Made by a program: the position numbers and the translations under genes. A DNA stretch of 64,000 bases from Bacteroidales bacterium (GTDB taxonomy: Bacteria > Bacteroidota > Bacteroidia > Bacteroidales > Marinilabiliaceae), in NCBI GenBank assembly GCA_024401395.1, contig JAKSLD010000015.1, forward strand, positions 25,454-89,453, read 5' to 3'. Below, in pieces: positions 8,389-17,697 of this stretch. Numbering within the stretch: position 1 is the stretch's first letter; every line of letters begins with the position of its first letter. Under the pieces are notes generated by a model, which ran no database searches, had not been told where the DNA came from, and saw nothing but the letters and a program-made list of their open reading frames with translations.

Positions 8389-9761
8389 CAGACTGTAGGT
8401 TTAAGAGATTCAGGATGCAAACGGAACTGACGCAACTGAAGGTAGACCATTGTACTTGAGGTCAATACCGACAGCAAATCACTTATAGGCATACTCATCC
8501 ATACGCCATCAGTACCAAACCACATAGGGAGGAAAGTCAGCAAAGGAACCAAGAACACAAGCTGGCGCGTCAAGGACAAGAAGATAGACTTCTTAGCCTT
8601 ACCGATAGCGGTGAAGAAGCCGACAGACATCATCTGGAAGCCAACCAACGGGAATACGCACACCATAAAGCGGAGAGCTCGGCAAGAATAATCTATTAGA
8701 TCCCCATCTGTAGTAAACAAGCTCACCACCGACCTTGGGAAGAATTCACCTACAACGAATGCGCAACAAGTTATGCCAGTGGCTACTAGAGCACCTAACT
8801 TATAGGTTTTCAAGAAGCGCTCATAGTAACCTGCGCCATAATTATAACTGATGATAGGCTGAGCGCCCTGGTTAAGACCCATGACCACCATAGCAAAAAT
8901 CATCACTATACGGTTACTGATTCCATATGCACCTATATACAAGTCGCCGCCATAACTCTTCAAGCCATTATTGATAAGCAAAACGACAAGACAAGCGCAA
9001 CTATTAGCGAAGAAAGATGACATACCGATACTGAGAACACTCTTGGTATAGTGTCTGCGTAGACGGAAGACCTTACGCTTGAAGCGAAGGAAAGTAGACT
9101 TACGCGAGAAATGGAAAACATTCATACAGAAAGCGACAAACTGAGCGCAGAGCGTACCCATAGCAGCGCCCTTAATACCCAGATTCATCTTAAGTATGAA
9201 GATATAATTGAAAAGAATATTGATGAATACAGCCGTAAGAGTCGCTGCCATAGCACGCTTAGGATAACCCGTAGCTCGTATTGCGTCATTCAGACCCAAA
9301 TAGAGATGCGTCAGAATATTACCATAAAGCAACGTCTGCATATAGTCGCGAGCATAAGGGAGAGTATCCTCACTAGCGCCAAAGAACATAAGTATCGGGT
9401 CAAGGAAAGTAAGGCAGACAATCATGAACAATGCGCCGATAGCGATATTAAGCATAACTACATGTCCGAGAACATTCTCGGCGCTCTCGTAATCCTTCTG
9501 TCCCATCTTGACACCGATAACCGTACTAGAGCCGACACCCACCATAGCGCCGAAAGCAGCGCTGAGGTTCATCAGCGGGAAAGTAACGGCTAGTCCGGCA
9601 ATGGCAAGCGGGCCACAACCTTGACCAATGAATATGCTGTCAACCACATTATACAACGACACAGCGGTCATTGCAATAATTGACGGTATTGTATAGCTTG
9701 GCAGAAGTTTTCTAATTCTCTCTGTACCCAATACAGTAGGGTCACCTTTTTTTATAGCCAT
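8388..9761 (-). CDS. MATE-family multidrug efflux transporter
   Basis: A 457-residue polytopic membrane protein with about twelve hydrophobic segments in two homologous halves. Early features typical of the family are the N-terminal LPSYTIPSIIAMTAVSLYNVVDSIFIGQ region and the GLNQGAQPIISYNYGA segment in the second half. MATE proteins export organic cations in exchange for sodium ions or protons. Substrate cannot be told from sequence. It overlaps folK by one base and follows the 150-residue protein after 31 bp. Confidence 0.93.
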   Translation of the reverse strand: MAIKKGDPTVLGTERIRKLLPSYTIPSIIAMTAVSLYNVVDSIFIGQGCGPLAIAGLAVTFPLMNLSAAFGAMVGVGSSTVIGVKMGQKDYESAENVLGHVVMLNIAIGALFMIVCLTFLDPILMFFGASEDTLPYARDYMQTLLYGNILTHLYLGLNDAIRATGYPKRAMAATLTAVFINILFNYIFILKMNLGIKGAAMGTLCAQFVAFCMNVFHFSRKSTFLRFKRKVFRLRRHYTKSVLSIGMSSFFANSCACLVVLLINNGLKSYGGDLYIGAYGISNRIVMIFAMVVMGLNQGAQPIISYNYGAGYYERFLKTYKLGALVATGITCCAFVVGEFFPRSVVSLFTTDGDLIDYSCRALRFMVCVFPLVGFQMMSVGFFTAIGKAKKSIFLSLTRQLVFLVPLLTFLPMWFGTDGVWMSMPISDLLSVLTSSTMVYLQLRQFRLHPESLKPTV

Positions 9762-9792
9762 CTGATTATAATGTTGTCTTAATCCTGTTGTG

Positions 9793-10245
9793 TTATTCTG
9801 TTGCCTTATTAGCTCTATTCTCTCTTCTTGCCCAACGGAACTCCTCTACCATCATCAATGCCTCCTCTTTTACTTGAAATGGCATCTCTATATTACGTAG
9901 ATTCAAGCTCTTAAGCCATCCGCTGACCTCGTGCTGCTGAAGCGTGAGCAGCACATCTCTAAACTCCTCTATCTCCTCATCGGTATACTCATCCTCGTGT
10001 CGGCCTCGGTAAGCATCCAACTCCTCATCAGAATAATATATAATCTCCTCAGTAAGAGTCAACAGAGTCTCAGCTTCACACACATCGTGCTCACCACAGC
10101 ACTCAATATTCTTGTCGACCACACGAGGCAAAGTCGGGTCCTCTTCATGGGTAATCAACCCCTTATAATGCATACGCCATAGAACCACTGCAAGAATGAT
10201 TGCTATTGCGACTATTGATATAACTAATATTGCTTCTGTTGTCAT
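9793..10245 (-). CDS. Uncharacterised membrane-anchored protein with a Cys-rich motif
   Basis: The 150-residue product has one N-terminal TM helix (about residues 4-24), a conserved-looking cluster ECCGEHDVCE (about 49-58), an acidic middle (EEIIYYSDEELDAY...DEYTDEEIEEF) and a C-terminal helical part. I recall similar short proteins in Bacteroidales carrying a doubtful 'phospholipase' label; nothing in the sequence supports an enzymatic activity. The two CC and C residues with a histidine could bind a metal. It is part of the same minus-strand run as the glycosyltransferases. Confidence 0.75.
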   Translation of the reverse strand: MTTEAILVISIVAIAIILAVVLWRMHYKGLITHEEDPTLPRVVDKNIECCGEHDVCEAETLLTLTEEIIYYSDEELDAYRGRHEDEYTDEEIEEFRDVLLTLQQHEVSGWLKSLNLRNIEMPFQVKEEALMMVEEFRWARRENRANKATE

Positions 10246-10258
10246 ACTATTAATTATC

Positions 10259-11011
10259 TTAGAATCTGCCCTTTAATATCCAATAGCTAAAGAATTTTAT
10301 AGATATAGGAATATGATAACATATTGTCTTTATCAACCCATAATTATTCACCATGATACGAAAGCGCTCTTTCAAACCTGGAATAATATGCTGCTTAGTA
10401 AAGCCTCCGTCTAGAAACCTAGAAAGAACCAGCTTGGTATCATACACGATATTACTCTTCTTCAGTATATTAAGGCACCAGTCAAAATCGGCAGAATACT
10501 TATACTTGGTATCATAATTACCACACAATGAACGCTTTGCGATGAATGACTGATGACAGACCACCATGCCTTTGCGGAAACTGCGCCAAGTAAGCTCCTC
10601 TGTCAGACTCAGTCTACGCTCACCTATTATACTACCCTTCATATCCGTCACAACAGTCTCTCCATACAGCACATCAGCCTCTTCCGGGGCATTCTGTATG
10701 GCTTTAGACAGCACAACCTCATCGGCTAGTTCATCGCCAGAATTCATAAACCATACATACTCTCCCGTCGCACGGTCAAGTCCCTTATTCATAGCATCAT
10801 AAATGCCGTTATCTGATTCGGAAATATATGTAGTGACAATATCCTTATTGCGCTCTATAATCGCAAGCGTACCATCCTTTGAAGCACCGTCTATGATTAT
10901 GTATTCTATATTGGGATAATTCTGACGACGGACACTCTCTATCGTACGCTCAAGAGTTGCCTCAGCGTTATATGTTATTGTGATTATGGAAACTAATGGC
11001 TGACGTATCAC
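10259..11011 (-). CDS. Glycosyltransferase family 2 (GT-A fold)
   Basis: The 250-residue product begins with the GT2 signature VSIITITYNAEATLERTIES, then IEYIIIDGASKDGT and the metal-binding region WFMNSGDE (about residue 90). The length and the ESDNGIYDAMNKGL segment resemble WcaE-like transferases acting on cell-surface polysaccharide. Donor and acceptor are unknown. It lies 5 bp after the GT4 gene, so the two are probably cotranscribed and may act on the same glycan. Confidence 0.92.
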   Translation of the reverse strand: MIRQPLVSIITITYNAEATLERTIESVRRQNYPNIEYIIIDGASKDGTLAIIERNKDIVTTYISESDNGIYDAMNKGLDRATGEYVWFMNSGDELADEVVLSKAIQNAPEEADVLYGETVVTDMKGSIIGERRLSLTEELTWRSFRKGMVVCHQSFIAKRSLCGNYDTKYKYSADFDWCLNILKKSNIVYDTKLVLSRFLDGGFTKQHIIPGLKERFRIMVNNYGLIKTICYHIPISIKFFSYWILKGRF

Positions 11012-11016
11012 TATTA

Positions 11017-12309
11017 CTACTCTTCTTCTCTAACTCTTCTTCCTCCTCGTCGCTTCATCGCCGTTTCATAGACCTCAATGTATCGATGAGCAATAAGTTT
11101 CTCATTATAACGCTTTACAGCAAAATCGCGCACTATCTGTCTTTGCTCAGGGTTATTCATAAAGAGCACGCTGTTGATGCCATTAGCCAGACTGAGTGAG
11201 TTCTTTACCTCGGCAAGGAAACCAGTACGGTTATGCTCAATCATCTCTGGCACACCGCCTATACGGAAGCCAACTACAGGAGTACCGCAGCTGAGACACT
11301 CGACAACAGTATTAGGAAGATTATCCTGAAGCGAAGGGAGAATGAACATATTGCAAGCGTTATACAACTTGACAAGTGTCATCGGATCCGACACAAACTG
11401 CATCGTATGTGTCTTGAATGGGAACAGATCTCGTGTATCGTCATTAAGCTTGCCAAATACTACCAGCTCTATATTATGCGCAATACTCGGGAAACTGTCA
11501 TTAAGTATAGTCAGCGCCTCATACAGATAGCGATAGCCCTTACGCGCATCGAGAATATTTGCTGCGCCAAAGAGCAACAGGCTTTTATTCAGCGGCAATC
11601 CTAAATCCTTACGGCATTGCACTCTGTCTAATATAGTGTAATAGTTGGTATCTATCGGATTCGGAATCGACATCACTGGCATATTTCGCATCAATGACGA
11701 ACTGCTCGCCAATGACCCTAGCCATTTACTGCACGTAACGATACTTATATTTACACCTTTGAAGAGATCTTTCTTGCGTAGATATATCTTAGCCGAGGCA
11801 TCAGTAGCCGACGGCTTTTTCAACAGTGGGCAGAAACCGCACCTCTCATTGAACTCCAAGCAGTTACCTGCATAATGACAACCTCCTGTAAAAGGCCACA
11901 TGTCGTGCAGTGTCCACACAATAGGCTTTCCTAGCTTGAAGAGTTCATCCAACCCATCCAACGACAGGAATCCTTGGTTAATCCAGTGAAGATGTATGAT
12001 ATCTGCCTCTTGCACAACTGGATTATTCACAAGGCTCTGACCTGTATTTGCTGGCGAGAACGCAAAACGCAGCGCTTTTTCCTTCTCATTCGGGAGAAAC
12101 AGTAACCTTTCTAATGCGAAACGCCAGAAACATCTCATTTCATACCAGAAACCCGAACCAGCAGCATGCTCGTTCTTCTCATTGCGCTTTTGTTCCTGAA
12201 CAAGGATATGCGAATCCACTCCCGCACGCAACAGCGAACGGTGGATACGAAGTGCAGCAACTGATGCTCCACCTCCTGCATCTCCTCTATTTATATGAAC
12301 AACTTTCAT
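11017..12309 (-). CDS. Glycosyltransferase family 4 (GT-B fold)
   Basis: A 430-residue enzyme. The N-terminal domain opens with VVHINRGDAGGGASVAALRI; the C-terminal domain has the nucleotide-sugar EX7E-type region with SCGTPVVGFRIGGVPEMIEH (about residues 350-370), characteristic of GT4. A cysteine-rich segment (ECRCGFCPLL-like, about 150-160) is common in Bacteroidetes members. It starts 4 bp after the stop of the upstream DUF6427-like gene and is followed at 5 bp by the GT2 gene. Product glycan unknown. Confidence 0.92.
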   Translation of the reverse strand: MKVVHINRGDAGGGASVAALRIHRSLLRAGVDSHILVQEQKRNEKNEHAAGSGFWYEMRCFWRFALERLLFLPNEKEKALRFAFSPANTGQSLVNNPVVQEADIIHLHWINQGFLSLDGLDELFKLGKPIVWTLHDMWPFTGGCHYAGNCLEFNERCGFCPLLKKPSATDASAKIYLRKKDLFKGVNISIVTCSKWLGSLASSSSLMRNMPVMSIPNPIDTNYYTILDRVQCRKDLGLPLNKSLLLFGAANILDARKGYRYLYEALTILNDSFPSIAHNIELVVFGKLNDDTRDLFPFKTHTMQFVSDPMTLVKLYNACNMFILPSLQDNLPNTVVECLSCGTPVVGFRIGGVPEMIEHNRTGFLAEVKNSLSLANGINSVLFMNNPEQRQIVRDFAVKRYNEKLIAHRYIEVYETAMKRRGGRRVREEE

Positions 12310-12313
12310 TCAG

Positions 12314-13297
12314 CTATATATTCCACTGCATAAACAGCGTAAACAGGGCATAAAGTGTCAGTCCTATCTCCGAGAAGTATATGCTGCGCTGCCTCTGTAG
12401 CCATACTGATACCAATAACGAACCTCCTGCTGCAATGAATATTTGGAGCTCGAACGAGAAGTATGGCGTGATTATCAATATCGCTGGATATATGACTGTC
12501 CATACAACGACTCTCGCCATACGACTCTGCCAGATACTTAGTGACGCGATATTACGCAAAGCGCTGACCACTGCCAGGAACAATACTAAAGCAGAGACCA
12601 ACAGGAATGTCTTGCCCATCATCCATGTCTTATAGAATGCAACAGGGACAACCAACGCTTGCTCGTATGCTTCTAGATATTCAGTAAAACTGTCTGTCAC
12701 ATAGGCATACGCACCGAATATTACCAGCGGAGCCAACAGCCCCCACATCATACATAGGAATGTCCTGATGTTCAGCACTCTAAGCATACCAGCACATACT
12801 ACGATAAATGGCACGAACCATAGACCCTTTGCCCAGAAGAGTGAACCTATAGAAACGTCTAACATCGCCTCGAAACAATACCTGTACGGCTTGGTATCTG
12901 GTCGCACTACCTCAAAGATACGGTGCATACCTATGGCAAACAGCACTATGAATAACTGCACAGGATGCAATCCTTGCCCGATTACGAATCCACTGGACAG
13001 GACTATGAATACAAATCCTGGCAGATAGGTAACGTTGCGCGAGAACCTATAGCTGGATGATGTGTTGTTTACTATCAGCATTGTTATGAATGTCAATGCG
13101 ATAGCAACTGATATTCCAATATTGGATACTGATGATATATGGCCAAATGTTGCTTGCCATAATGGCGTGTACAAGTCGGCATCGCTCAATGCCAGCCCAA
13201 GAGATGGTGTGCTGATAACCCTTATGCGGTATACCAGCAACATCACCGGAAGCATAATAAACGCAATTAACGTGTTGCGATTAAATAGCTTATACAT
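12314..13297 (-). CDS. Polytopic membrane protein, DUF6427-like
   Basis: The 327-residue product has about nine to ten hydrophobic segments and almost no large soluble part. Its size, N-terminal MYKLFNRNTLIAFIML and position between purD and glycosyltransferase genes recall the Bacteroidetes DUF6427 family; I cannot confirm this from sequence alone. Function unknown. It begins 31 bp after purD, in the same direction. Confidence 0.75.
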   Translation of the reverse strand: MYKLFNRNTLIAFIMLPVMLLVYRIRVISTPSLGLALSDADLYTPLWQATFGHISSVSNIGISVAIALTFITMLIVNNTSSSYRFSRNVTYLPGFVFIVLSSGFVIGQGLHPVQLFIVLFAIGMHRIFEVVRPDTKPYRYCFEAMLDVSIGSLFWAKGLWFVPFIVVCAGMLRVLNIRTFLCMMWGLLAPLVIFGAYAYVTDSFTEYLEAYEQALVVPVAFYKTWMMGKTFLLVSALVLFLAVVSALRNIASLSIWQSRMARVVVWTVIYPAILIITPYFSFELQIFIAAGGSLLVSVWLQRQRSIYFSEIGLTLYALFTLFMQWNI

Positions 13298-13327
13298 CTT
13301 TTCCTGAGCTAACTGAGATTAGTATTC

Positions 13328-14608
13328 CTAGTATTGATCCAAATCCTTACCTATATCGCGACGGAAATAGCAACCGTCGTATTTGATATTGGCAATATTT
13401 GCGTACGACTTGGCTAATGCCTCGTTCTTGTTTGCACCACGCGAACTTACTGCCAGAACACGACCGCCGTTTGTAGCGACCTTACCTTCTGCGTTCAACT
13501 TTGTTCCTGCATGGAATACTGTAGAACCCTCTACTTTGTCAAGACCTGTAATCACATCGCCTTTCTTATAGTCGCCTGGATAGCCGCCTGCTACCATAAC
13601 TACTGTACAGCAGAAGTCTTTGCTTACCTTGAGTTCTGCACTTGCAAGGTTACCTGAAGCTGCTGCATAGAGAAGGTCTACCAAGTCGCTGTCGATACGT
13701 GGGAGAACTACCTCTGTCTCTGGGTCGCCCATACGCACGTTATACTCTATAACCTTAGGGTCGCCACCACAGTTCATTAAGCCGAGGAATACAAAGCCCT
13801 TATAGTCGAGATTGTCTTTCTGTATACCTGCTACAGTAGGCTTGACAATTCTGTCCTCTACCTTCTTCATGAACTCCTCATTCGCAAATGGCACTGGAGA
13901 AACAGCACCCATACCGCCTGTGTTCAAGCCCGTATCATGCTCGCCGATTCTCTTGTAGTCTTTTGCTTCTGGAAGTATCTTGTACGATTTGCCGTCTGTC
14001 AATACGAATACTGAGCACTCTATGCCGCTCATGTACTCTTCAATAACTACTGTAGCACTTGCTGCACCGAATTTGCCCGAGAGCATCTCTCGCAACTCGC
14101 TCTTTGCCTCAGCAAGATTGTCAAGAATCAAAACACCCTTACCAGCTGCAAGGCCGTCAGCCTTCAGTACGTATGGAGCCGAAAGCTTCTCAAGGTATGC
14201 CTCACCCTCAGCAAGATTGTCCTTTGTTACAGGGAGATAACCGGCAGTAGGTATGCCATGACGTACCATGAAGTCTTTAGCAAATTCCTTGCTGCCCTCA
14301 AGCGCAGCACCCTTTGCCGATGGACCAACCACTGGAATGTTGGCTGTAGCGGCATTTGCCTTGATAGCATCCTGCAAGCCCTTGACAAGCGGCTCCTCTG
14401 GACCTACTACCACCATGTCGATCTTCTTGTCAACAATAAACTGACAAACTGCCACATGGTCATTAGGGTTCAAAGCTACATTCTCTCCGTAAGCACCTGT
14501 ACCGGCATTGCCTGGTGCAATGTAAAGCTTATCCAATTTTGGGCTTTGCGACATCTTCCACGCAAAAGCACATTCACGGCCACCCGAGCCAATAAGTAAT
14601 ATATTCAT
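13328..14608 (-). CDS. purD: Phosphoribosylamine--glycine ligase
   Basis: A 426-residue ATP-grasp enzyme that makes glycinamide ribonucleotide, the second step of de novo purine synthesis. N-terminal MNILLIGSGGREC and PGNAGTGAYG are family signatures; the ATP-grasp segment has YVLKADGLAAGKGV near residue 145-158 and NVRMGDPETEVVLPR near 285-300. Length is normal. It could be the first gene of a run that continues through the DUF6427-like and glycosyltransferase genes. Confidence 0.98.
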   Translation of the reverse strand: MNILLIGSGGRECAFAWKMSQSPKLDKLYIAPGNAGTGAYGENVALNPNDHVAVCQFIVDKKIDMVVVGPEEPLVKGLQDAIKANAATANIPVVGPSAKGAALEGSKEFAKDFMVRHGIPTAGYLPVTKDNLAEGEAYLEKLSAPYVLKADGLAAGKGVLILDNLAEAKSELREMLSGKFGAASATVVIEEYMSGIECSVFVLTDGKSYKILPEAKDYKRIGEHDTGLNTGGMGAVSPVPFANEEFMKKVEDRIVKPTVAGIQKDNLDYKGFVFLGLMNCGGDPKVIEYNVRMGDPETEVVLPRIDSDLVDLLYAAASGNLASAELKVSKDFCCTVVMVAGGYPGDYKKGDVITGLDKVEGSTVFHAGTKLNAEGKVATNGGRVLAVSSRGANKNEALAKSYANIANIKYDGCYFRRDIGKDLDQY

Positions 14609-14690
14609 TGCTTTGTCTTTATTTGCAGTTTATTATCAGGCGCGAAGATAATCAAAATTGCGCTCTTTTCCGATGGGCAACAGACGAAAA

Positions 14691-14723
14691 ACAAAAAAAC
14701 CGAGCGTTATTCCTAACACTCGG
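14691..14723 (-). terminator. Intrinsic terminator of the tRNA pair
   Basis: Inverted repeat CCGAGCGTTA (14700-14709) with TAACACTCGG (14714-14723), 4-nt loop and one wobble pair, followed on the minus strand by seven Ts. It separates the tRNA genes from purD. Confidence 0.88.
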
Positions 14724-14732
14724 CTTATCTCT

Positions 14733-14817
14733 TGGTACCCAGAGCCGGGATCGAACCGGCACGTCTTGCAACATTGGTGTTTGAGACCAACGCGTCTACC
14801 AATTCCGCCATCTGGGC
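14733..14817 (-). tRNA. tRNA-Leu(CAA)
   Basis: Acceptor arm GCCCAGA pairs with TCTGGGT and is followed by an encoded ACCA end. The anticodon stem TTGGT/ACCAA holds loop CTCAAAC, giving anticodon CAA. A long variable arm, expected for leucine tRNAs, and a T arm GCCGG-TTCGATC-CCGGC are present. It is transcribed after tRNA-Asn. Confidence 0.95.
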
Positions 14818-14826
14818 TCCTTTGAG

Positions 14827-14900
14827 CTCTCCAAGTAGGACTTGAACCTACGACCCCCTGATTAACAGTCAGGTGCTCTAACCAACTGAGCTATTAGAGA
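14827..14900 (-). tRNA. tRNA-Asn(GTT)
   Basis: Acceptor TCTCTAA pairs with TTGGAGA; anticodon stem CCTGA/TCAGG holds loop CTGTTAA, giving anticodon GTT; T arm GTAGG-TTCAAGT-CCTAC. The 3' CCA is not encoded, unlike the adjacent tRNA-Leu 9 bp downstream. Confidence 0.95.
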
Positions 14901-14939
14901 ATGACCACATTTCTTAAGGTTTCCCTCTCGAAAGCGGTG

Positions 14940-14970
14940 CAAAGGTAATATGAGAATTTTCATTATGCAA
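14940..14970 (-). promoter_or_regulatory. Promoter of the tRNA pair
   Basis: TTG (complement of 14968-14970), 20 nt spacer, then TACCTTTG (complement of 14940-14947), about 40 nt upstream of tRNA-Asn. A good Bacteroidetes -33/-7 match. Confidence 0.75.
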
Positions 14971-15008
14971 GAAAAATCGGGAAAAAGTTCAAAAATATAT
15001 ACTCACCG

Positions 15009-15038
15009 TTGCGCCACAAGATAAAGTGTATATCTTTG
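15009..15038 (+). promoter_or_regulatory. Promoter of the secreted protein at 15083
   Basis: TTG at 15009-15011 and TATCTTTG at 15031-15038 with a 19-nt spacer. Because the -7 box lies here, a GTG start at 15026 is unlikely and the ATG at 15083 is preferred. Confidence 0.75.
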
Positions 15039-15082
15039 CATTTGAAAGAAACATATCAAAATCGCTTTATTACATTCATAGT

Positions 15083-16267
15083 ATGAAACATATTCTTACA
15101 ACCATCTTTCTATTTTGCATTTGCGCATATTCTTACGCTCAGTCGTCAATCGAAGAGCGTATCAATAACATGAATATCGTTTCTCTCAAAATCGCTCAAT
15201 CCAGACTCCTTATCGCAGAGGATATGGCAATTGGCAACATCAGCGAGGTAAGGGAGGTGATGGACTACGTCAACTCTCTGCCTAATAATAATATCTTGGC
15301 TTTTAGCCCTTTTGAATTGGTCCTCCTCCGCTATTGGCTGGGCGATTACCAACTCATATTGCAGGATGTCTTGAATCCCGACAAATCTTACAAGCAGAGA
15401 ATACCTATAGCCGGAACAGACGCTCGTTTGGAGCAGATTCTATACAGTTCGACTATAAACGCCTTGGATTCGCTCCGCACTAATATCCAGGTGTCAACAC
15501 TGACACAGATGGAGAAGGATTTCCTGGACCTCAATCTTTGCGATATTGCATGTCAGGAAGCGGAATTGGACAAGCTCAATGGTATGGCTTTCGGTTTCTT
15601 GATGAATTATCCTAATAGCCCTTTTGACGATGTAGTACGAAATCAGATCGTGGTCGCACCCGAATCTGAAAATTGGGGTGCATATCTCAGTTTTTCGCCT
15701 GGTATAATATTATATACTGACAGATTGCGTAATTTCAGAAAGTGCTCCCCAGTACCTCTCGGAATGAATCTTGGCGGCGAGTACAAGAATCTGTCGTTTG
15801 GTATCTATGTAAACATCGGCTCAGGCGATATTAATGATGACATGATAACTAAAGATGGCGAATATTATTTCGAGAAGGGTCAGCAGGTGAATATGCTGTT
15901 GTATGGCGCCGATGCTGGTTATTCAATATTTGAGAATAAATCCCTGAAACTCATCCCCCAACTCTCTTTCGGTGGCGTTTTTGCTTCAGCTACCGAAGCT
16001 GACATAGAGAAGGACGAGGATCTGAGAAAGGCCCAAAAGGGGTCTTTCGCATGGGGGCCTGGCATTTCTTTGGATATTAAGATTGGTGGCAGGAAAAAAC
16101 CGAATTATCTCCCTAAGAATTTCTTCTACCAGGGCATAAGGGTTCAGTATAAGTATTTGCTGACCAGCCTTGAGAAGAAGTACATGGGTGCCACAGGTAA
16201 TATGCATTGCATTACTGTCGGATACGTCTTAGGCGGCCACGGCATCAAACTAAAAAAACTGCGATGA
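15083..16267 (+). CDS. Uncharacterised secreted, possibly outer-membrane, protein
   Basis: The 394-residue product starts at the ATG at 15083 with a signal peptide of about 20 residues (ending AYSYAQ). The first half is helical and might hold helix repeats; the second half (from about residue 200) has alternating hydrophobic strands with aromatic ends and finishes near 'HCITVGYVLGGHG', as seen in small Bacteroidetes outer-membrane barrels. I do not recognise the family. The stop codon is formed inside a copy of the TAAAAAAACTGCGA dispersed repeat, so the last residues (KKLR) are encoded by the repeat. Confidence 0.8.
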   Translation: MKHILTTIFLFCICAYSYAQSSIEERINNMNIVSLKIAQSRLLIAEDMAIGNISEVREVMDYVNSLPNNNILAFSPFELVLLRYWLGDYQLILQDVLNPDKSYKQRIPIAGTDARLEQILYSSTINALDSLRTNIQVSTLTQMEKDFLDLNLCDIACQEAELDKLNGMAFGFLMNYPNSPFDDVVRNQIVVAPESENWGAYLSFSPGIILYTDRLRNFRKCSPVPLGMNLGGEYKNLSFGIYVNIGSGDINDDMITKDGEYYFEKGQQVNMLLYGADAGYSIFENKSLKLIPQLSFGGVFASATEADIEKDEDLRKAQKGSFAWGPGISLDIKIGGRKKPNYLPKNFFYQGIRVQYKYLLTSLEKKYMGATGNMHCITVGYVLGGHGIKLKKLR

Positions 16268-16273
16268 ACAAGG
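16251..16273 (+). repeat. Dispersed TAAAAAAACTGCGA repeat, copy G (overlaps a stop codon)
   Basis: TAAAAAAACTGCGATGAACA followed by AGGG. It overlaps the last codons and TGA stop of the gene ending at 16267. Downstream sequence has an AGGGAGCTC/GGCTCTCC dyad. Confidence 0.8.
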
Positions 16274-16381
16274 GAGCTCATAGGACACACATATATGGCT
16301 CTCCTTACTTCGTTATAAAAATACAACAATATAGGCTGGCAAAATAATCGGCTTATTGCTGAAGAATCTAAACATAAAACC

Positions 16382-16389
16382 TATCTTTG
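16382..16389 (+). promoter_or_regulatory. Putative -7 box of the toxin-antitoxin operon
   Basis: TATCTTTG lies about 29 nt before the antitoxin start. The nearest TTG (16356-16358) is 23 nt away, slightly longer than usual. Confidence 0.5.
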
Positions 16390-16417
16390 TGACAAGGAAA
16401 ATAACATTGATACCACA

Positions 16418-16657
16418 ATGCAAACAACATCACAGTCACAACCAACTGTTTTTAATCCCATCCAGCTTCAACTTCTGGAAATGTTCTCTCACACCAACGA
16501 CGAGAATACTCTAGTTGAAGTTAAACAGCTTTTGTCTGACTACTTCGCATCTAAAGCAGAAGCTGCTATGGACAACCTATGGGATCTAAACCAATGGGAT
16601 GACAACAAGAATGAGGCAGTCCTGAACTCTCACCTTCGCACCCCCTATGAAGCGTAG
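16418..16657 (+). CDS. Putative antitoxin of a PIN toxin-antitoxin pair
   Basis: A 79-residue, acidic helical protein (SQPTVFNPIQLQLLEMFSH...EVKQLLSDYFASKAEAAMDNLWD). I recall very similar short proteins preceding PIN-domain genes across Bacteroidales, which supports an antitoxin role. It overlaps the toxin gene by 11 bp, implying coupled translation. Such antitoxins normally bind the toxin and repress the operon; this is inferred. Confidence 0.8.
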   Translation: MQTTSQSQPTVFNPIQLQLLEMFSHTNDENTLVEVKQLLSDYFASKAEAAMDNLWDLNQWDDNKNEAVLNSHLRTPYEA

Positions 16658-17084
16658 AATCGTTCTTGACACTAACTGCCTTATCGCCTCGTTGTCAAAA
16701 CGAGGCAAATATTTTGATGTATGGCTTTCATTTAAAAGGGGCGACTATATCCTATGTTATTCAACTGAAATACTTCTGGAGTATGAGGAAATAATCTCGC
16801 ATCTGACAACATCTGAGATTGCTAATAATGTTATCCAAGCTATAATCAATTCTCCTAACTCTATGAAATTCACCCCATCATTCCATTTTAACTTGATTAA
16901 TACTGACCCTGACGACAATAAATTCGTTGACTGTGCAATAGTAGCAAATGCTTCTTATATCGTCTCAGAAGATACCCACTTTAACATCCTGAATTCAATT
17001 CCGTTCCCCCACGTTGAAGTGATACGCTTACAAAAGTTCCTCAAGACTCTACAACAAACATTGGATGACGCAAATCAGCAATAA
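16647..17084 (+). CDS. PIN-domain toxin (putative toxin component, TIGR00305-like)
   Basis: The 145-residue product has a PIN-type nuclease fold: IVLDTNCLIA at residues 5-14 with the first acidic residue Asp8, a central acidic position in STEILLEYEE, and the C-terminal cluster DPDDNKFVDCAIVANASYIVSEDTHF with conserved Asp residues for metal binding. PIN toxins cleave RNA. It overlaps the upstream antitoxin gene by 11 bp. Confidence 0.9.
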   Translation: MKRRIVLDTNCLIASLSKRGKYFDVWLSFKRGDYILCYSTEILLEYEEIISHLTTSEIANNVIQAIINSPNSMKFTPSFHFNLINTDPDDNKFVDCAIVANASYIVSEDTHFNILNSIPFPHVEVIRLQKFLKTLQQTLDDANQQ

Positions 17085-17100
17085 CTCCACTACTTCTCAT

Positions 17101-17688
17101 CTACGCCCCAAAAATCCCTTCCATTCCTCTGACACATCTCTTGACCTCTTCCAGACTCCCGCACTGCCATACTGCCCCCAACACTGCATAATCCCCGAAT
17201 CCTAATTCTTTCACTCTTCCTGTATTCTTCTCATTCACGCCACCTAAAGCAACAACCTTATTGTCTATCAACCCTTTATCCCTAGCAACCTCAAGTTCTT
17301 CTATACAGAAAGCGGATTTATACCCTACCTTGGAAATGCTGTCAAATATGGGTGACAGGAAACAATAGTCTAATTCTCCCTTCTTTTGCTCGACTTCTTG
17401 TAATGTGTGACACGAAGCGGAGACTATCCCGCTCCACCCTTTTGGCTTTTCTGGCGTTCTTCCACTCAGATGTATCCCTCCTAACGAAAACGCTTCTGCT
17501 ACGTCAAAGTGATAATGAACAGAAATACGATCGTACCACTGTTCGTCTATCTGCGCCACAAGCCTTCCCACCTCTTCTGATGTAGCATCAGGCTTTCGCA
17601 TATGCAATCGCTTGATTCCCATCTCAAAAAGTAAGTTTATCTTCTCTGCCTCATCAACAATAAATCCTGGCGCAGTAATTACAATCAT
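17101..17688 (-). CDS. thiE: Thiamine phosphate synthase-like protein (ThiE/TenI family)
   Basis: A 195-residue TIM-barrel protein of the ThiE/TenI family, which joins HMP-PP and thiazole phosphate to make thiamine phosphate (ThiE) or isomerises the thiazole (TenI). Visible features are KRLHMRKPDAT at residues 26-36, VSASCHTLQEV near 90-100, DYCFLSPIFDSISK, and VVALGGVNEKN near 150. The substitutions at the usual Arg/Lys positions leave open whether it is ThiE or the second, TenI-like copy common in Bacteroidales. It is the last gene of the thi operon and is separated from thiH by a tandem heptamer repeat. Confidence 0.85.
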   Translation of the reverse strand: MIVITAPGFIVDEAEKINLLFEMGIKRLHMRKPDATSEEVGRLVAQIDEQWYDRISVHYHFDVAEAFSLGGIHLSGRTPEKPKGWSGIVSASCHTLQEVEQKKGELDYCFLSPIFDSISKVGYKSAFCIEELEVARDKGLIDNKVVALGGVNEKNTGRVKELGFGDYAVLGAVWQCGSLEEVKRCVRGMEGIFGA

Positions 17689-17697
17689 CTAACCCTC

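Noticed and set aside
15026..15082. Upstream GTG start for the secreted protein
   Set aside because: The region carries the -7 box, and the signal peptide begins only at the ATG at 15083.
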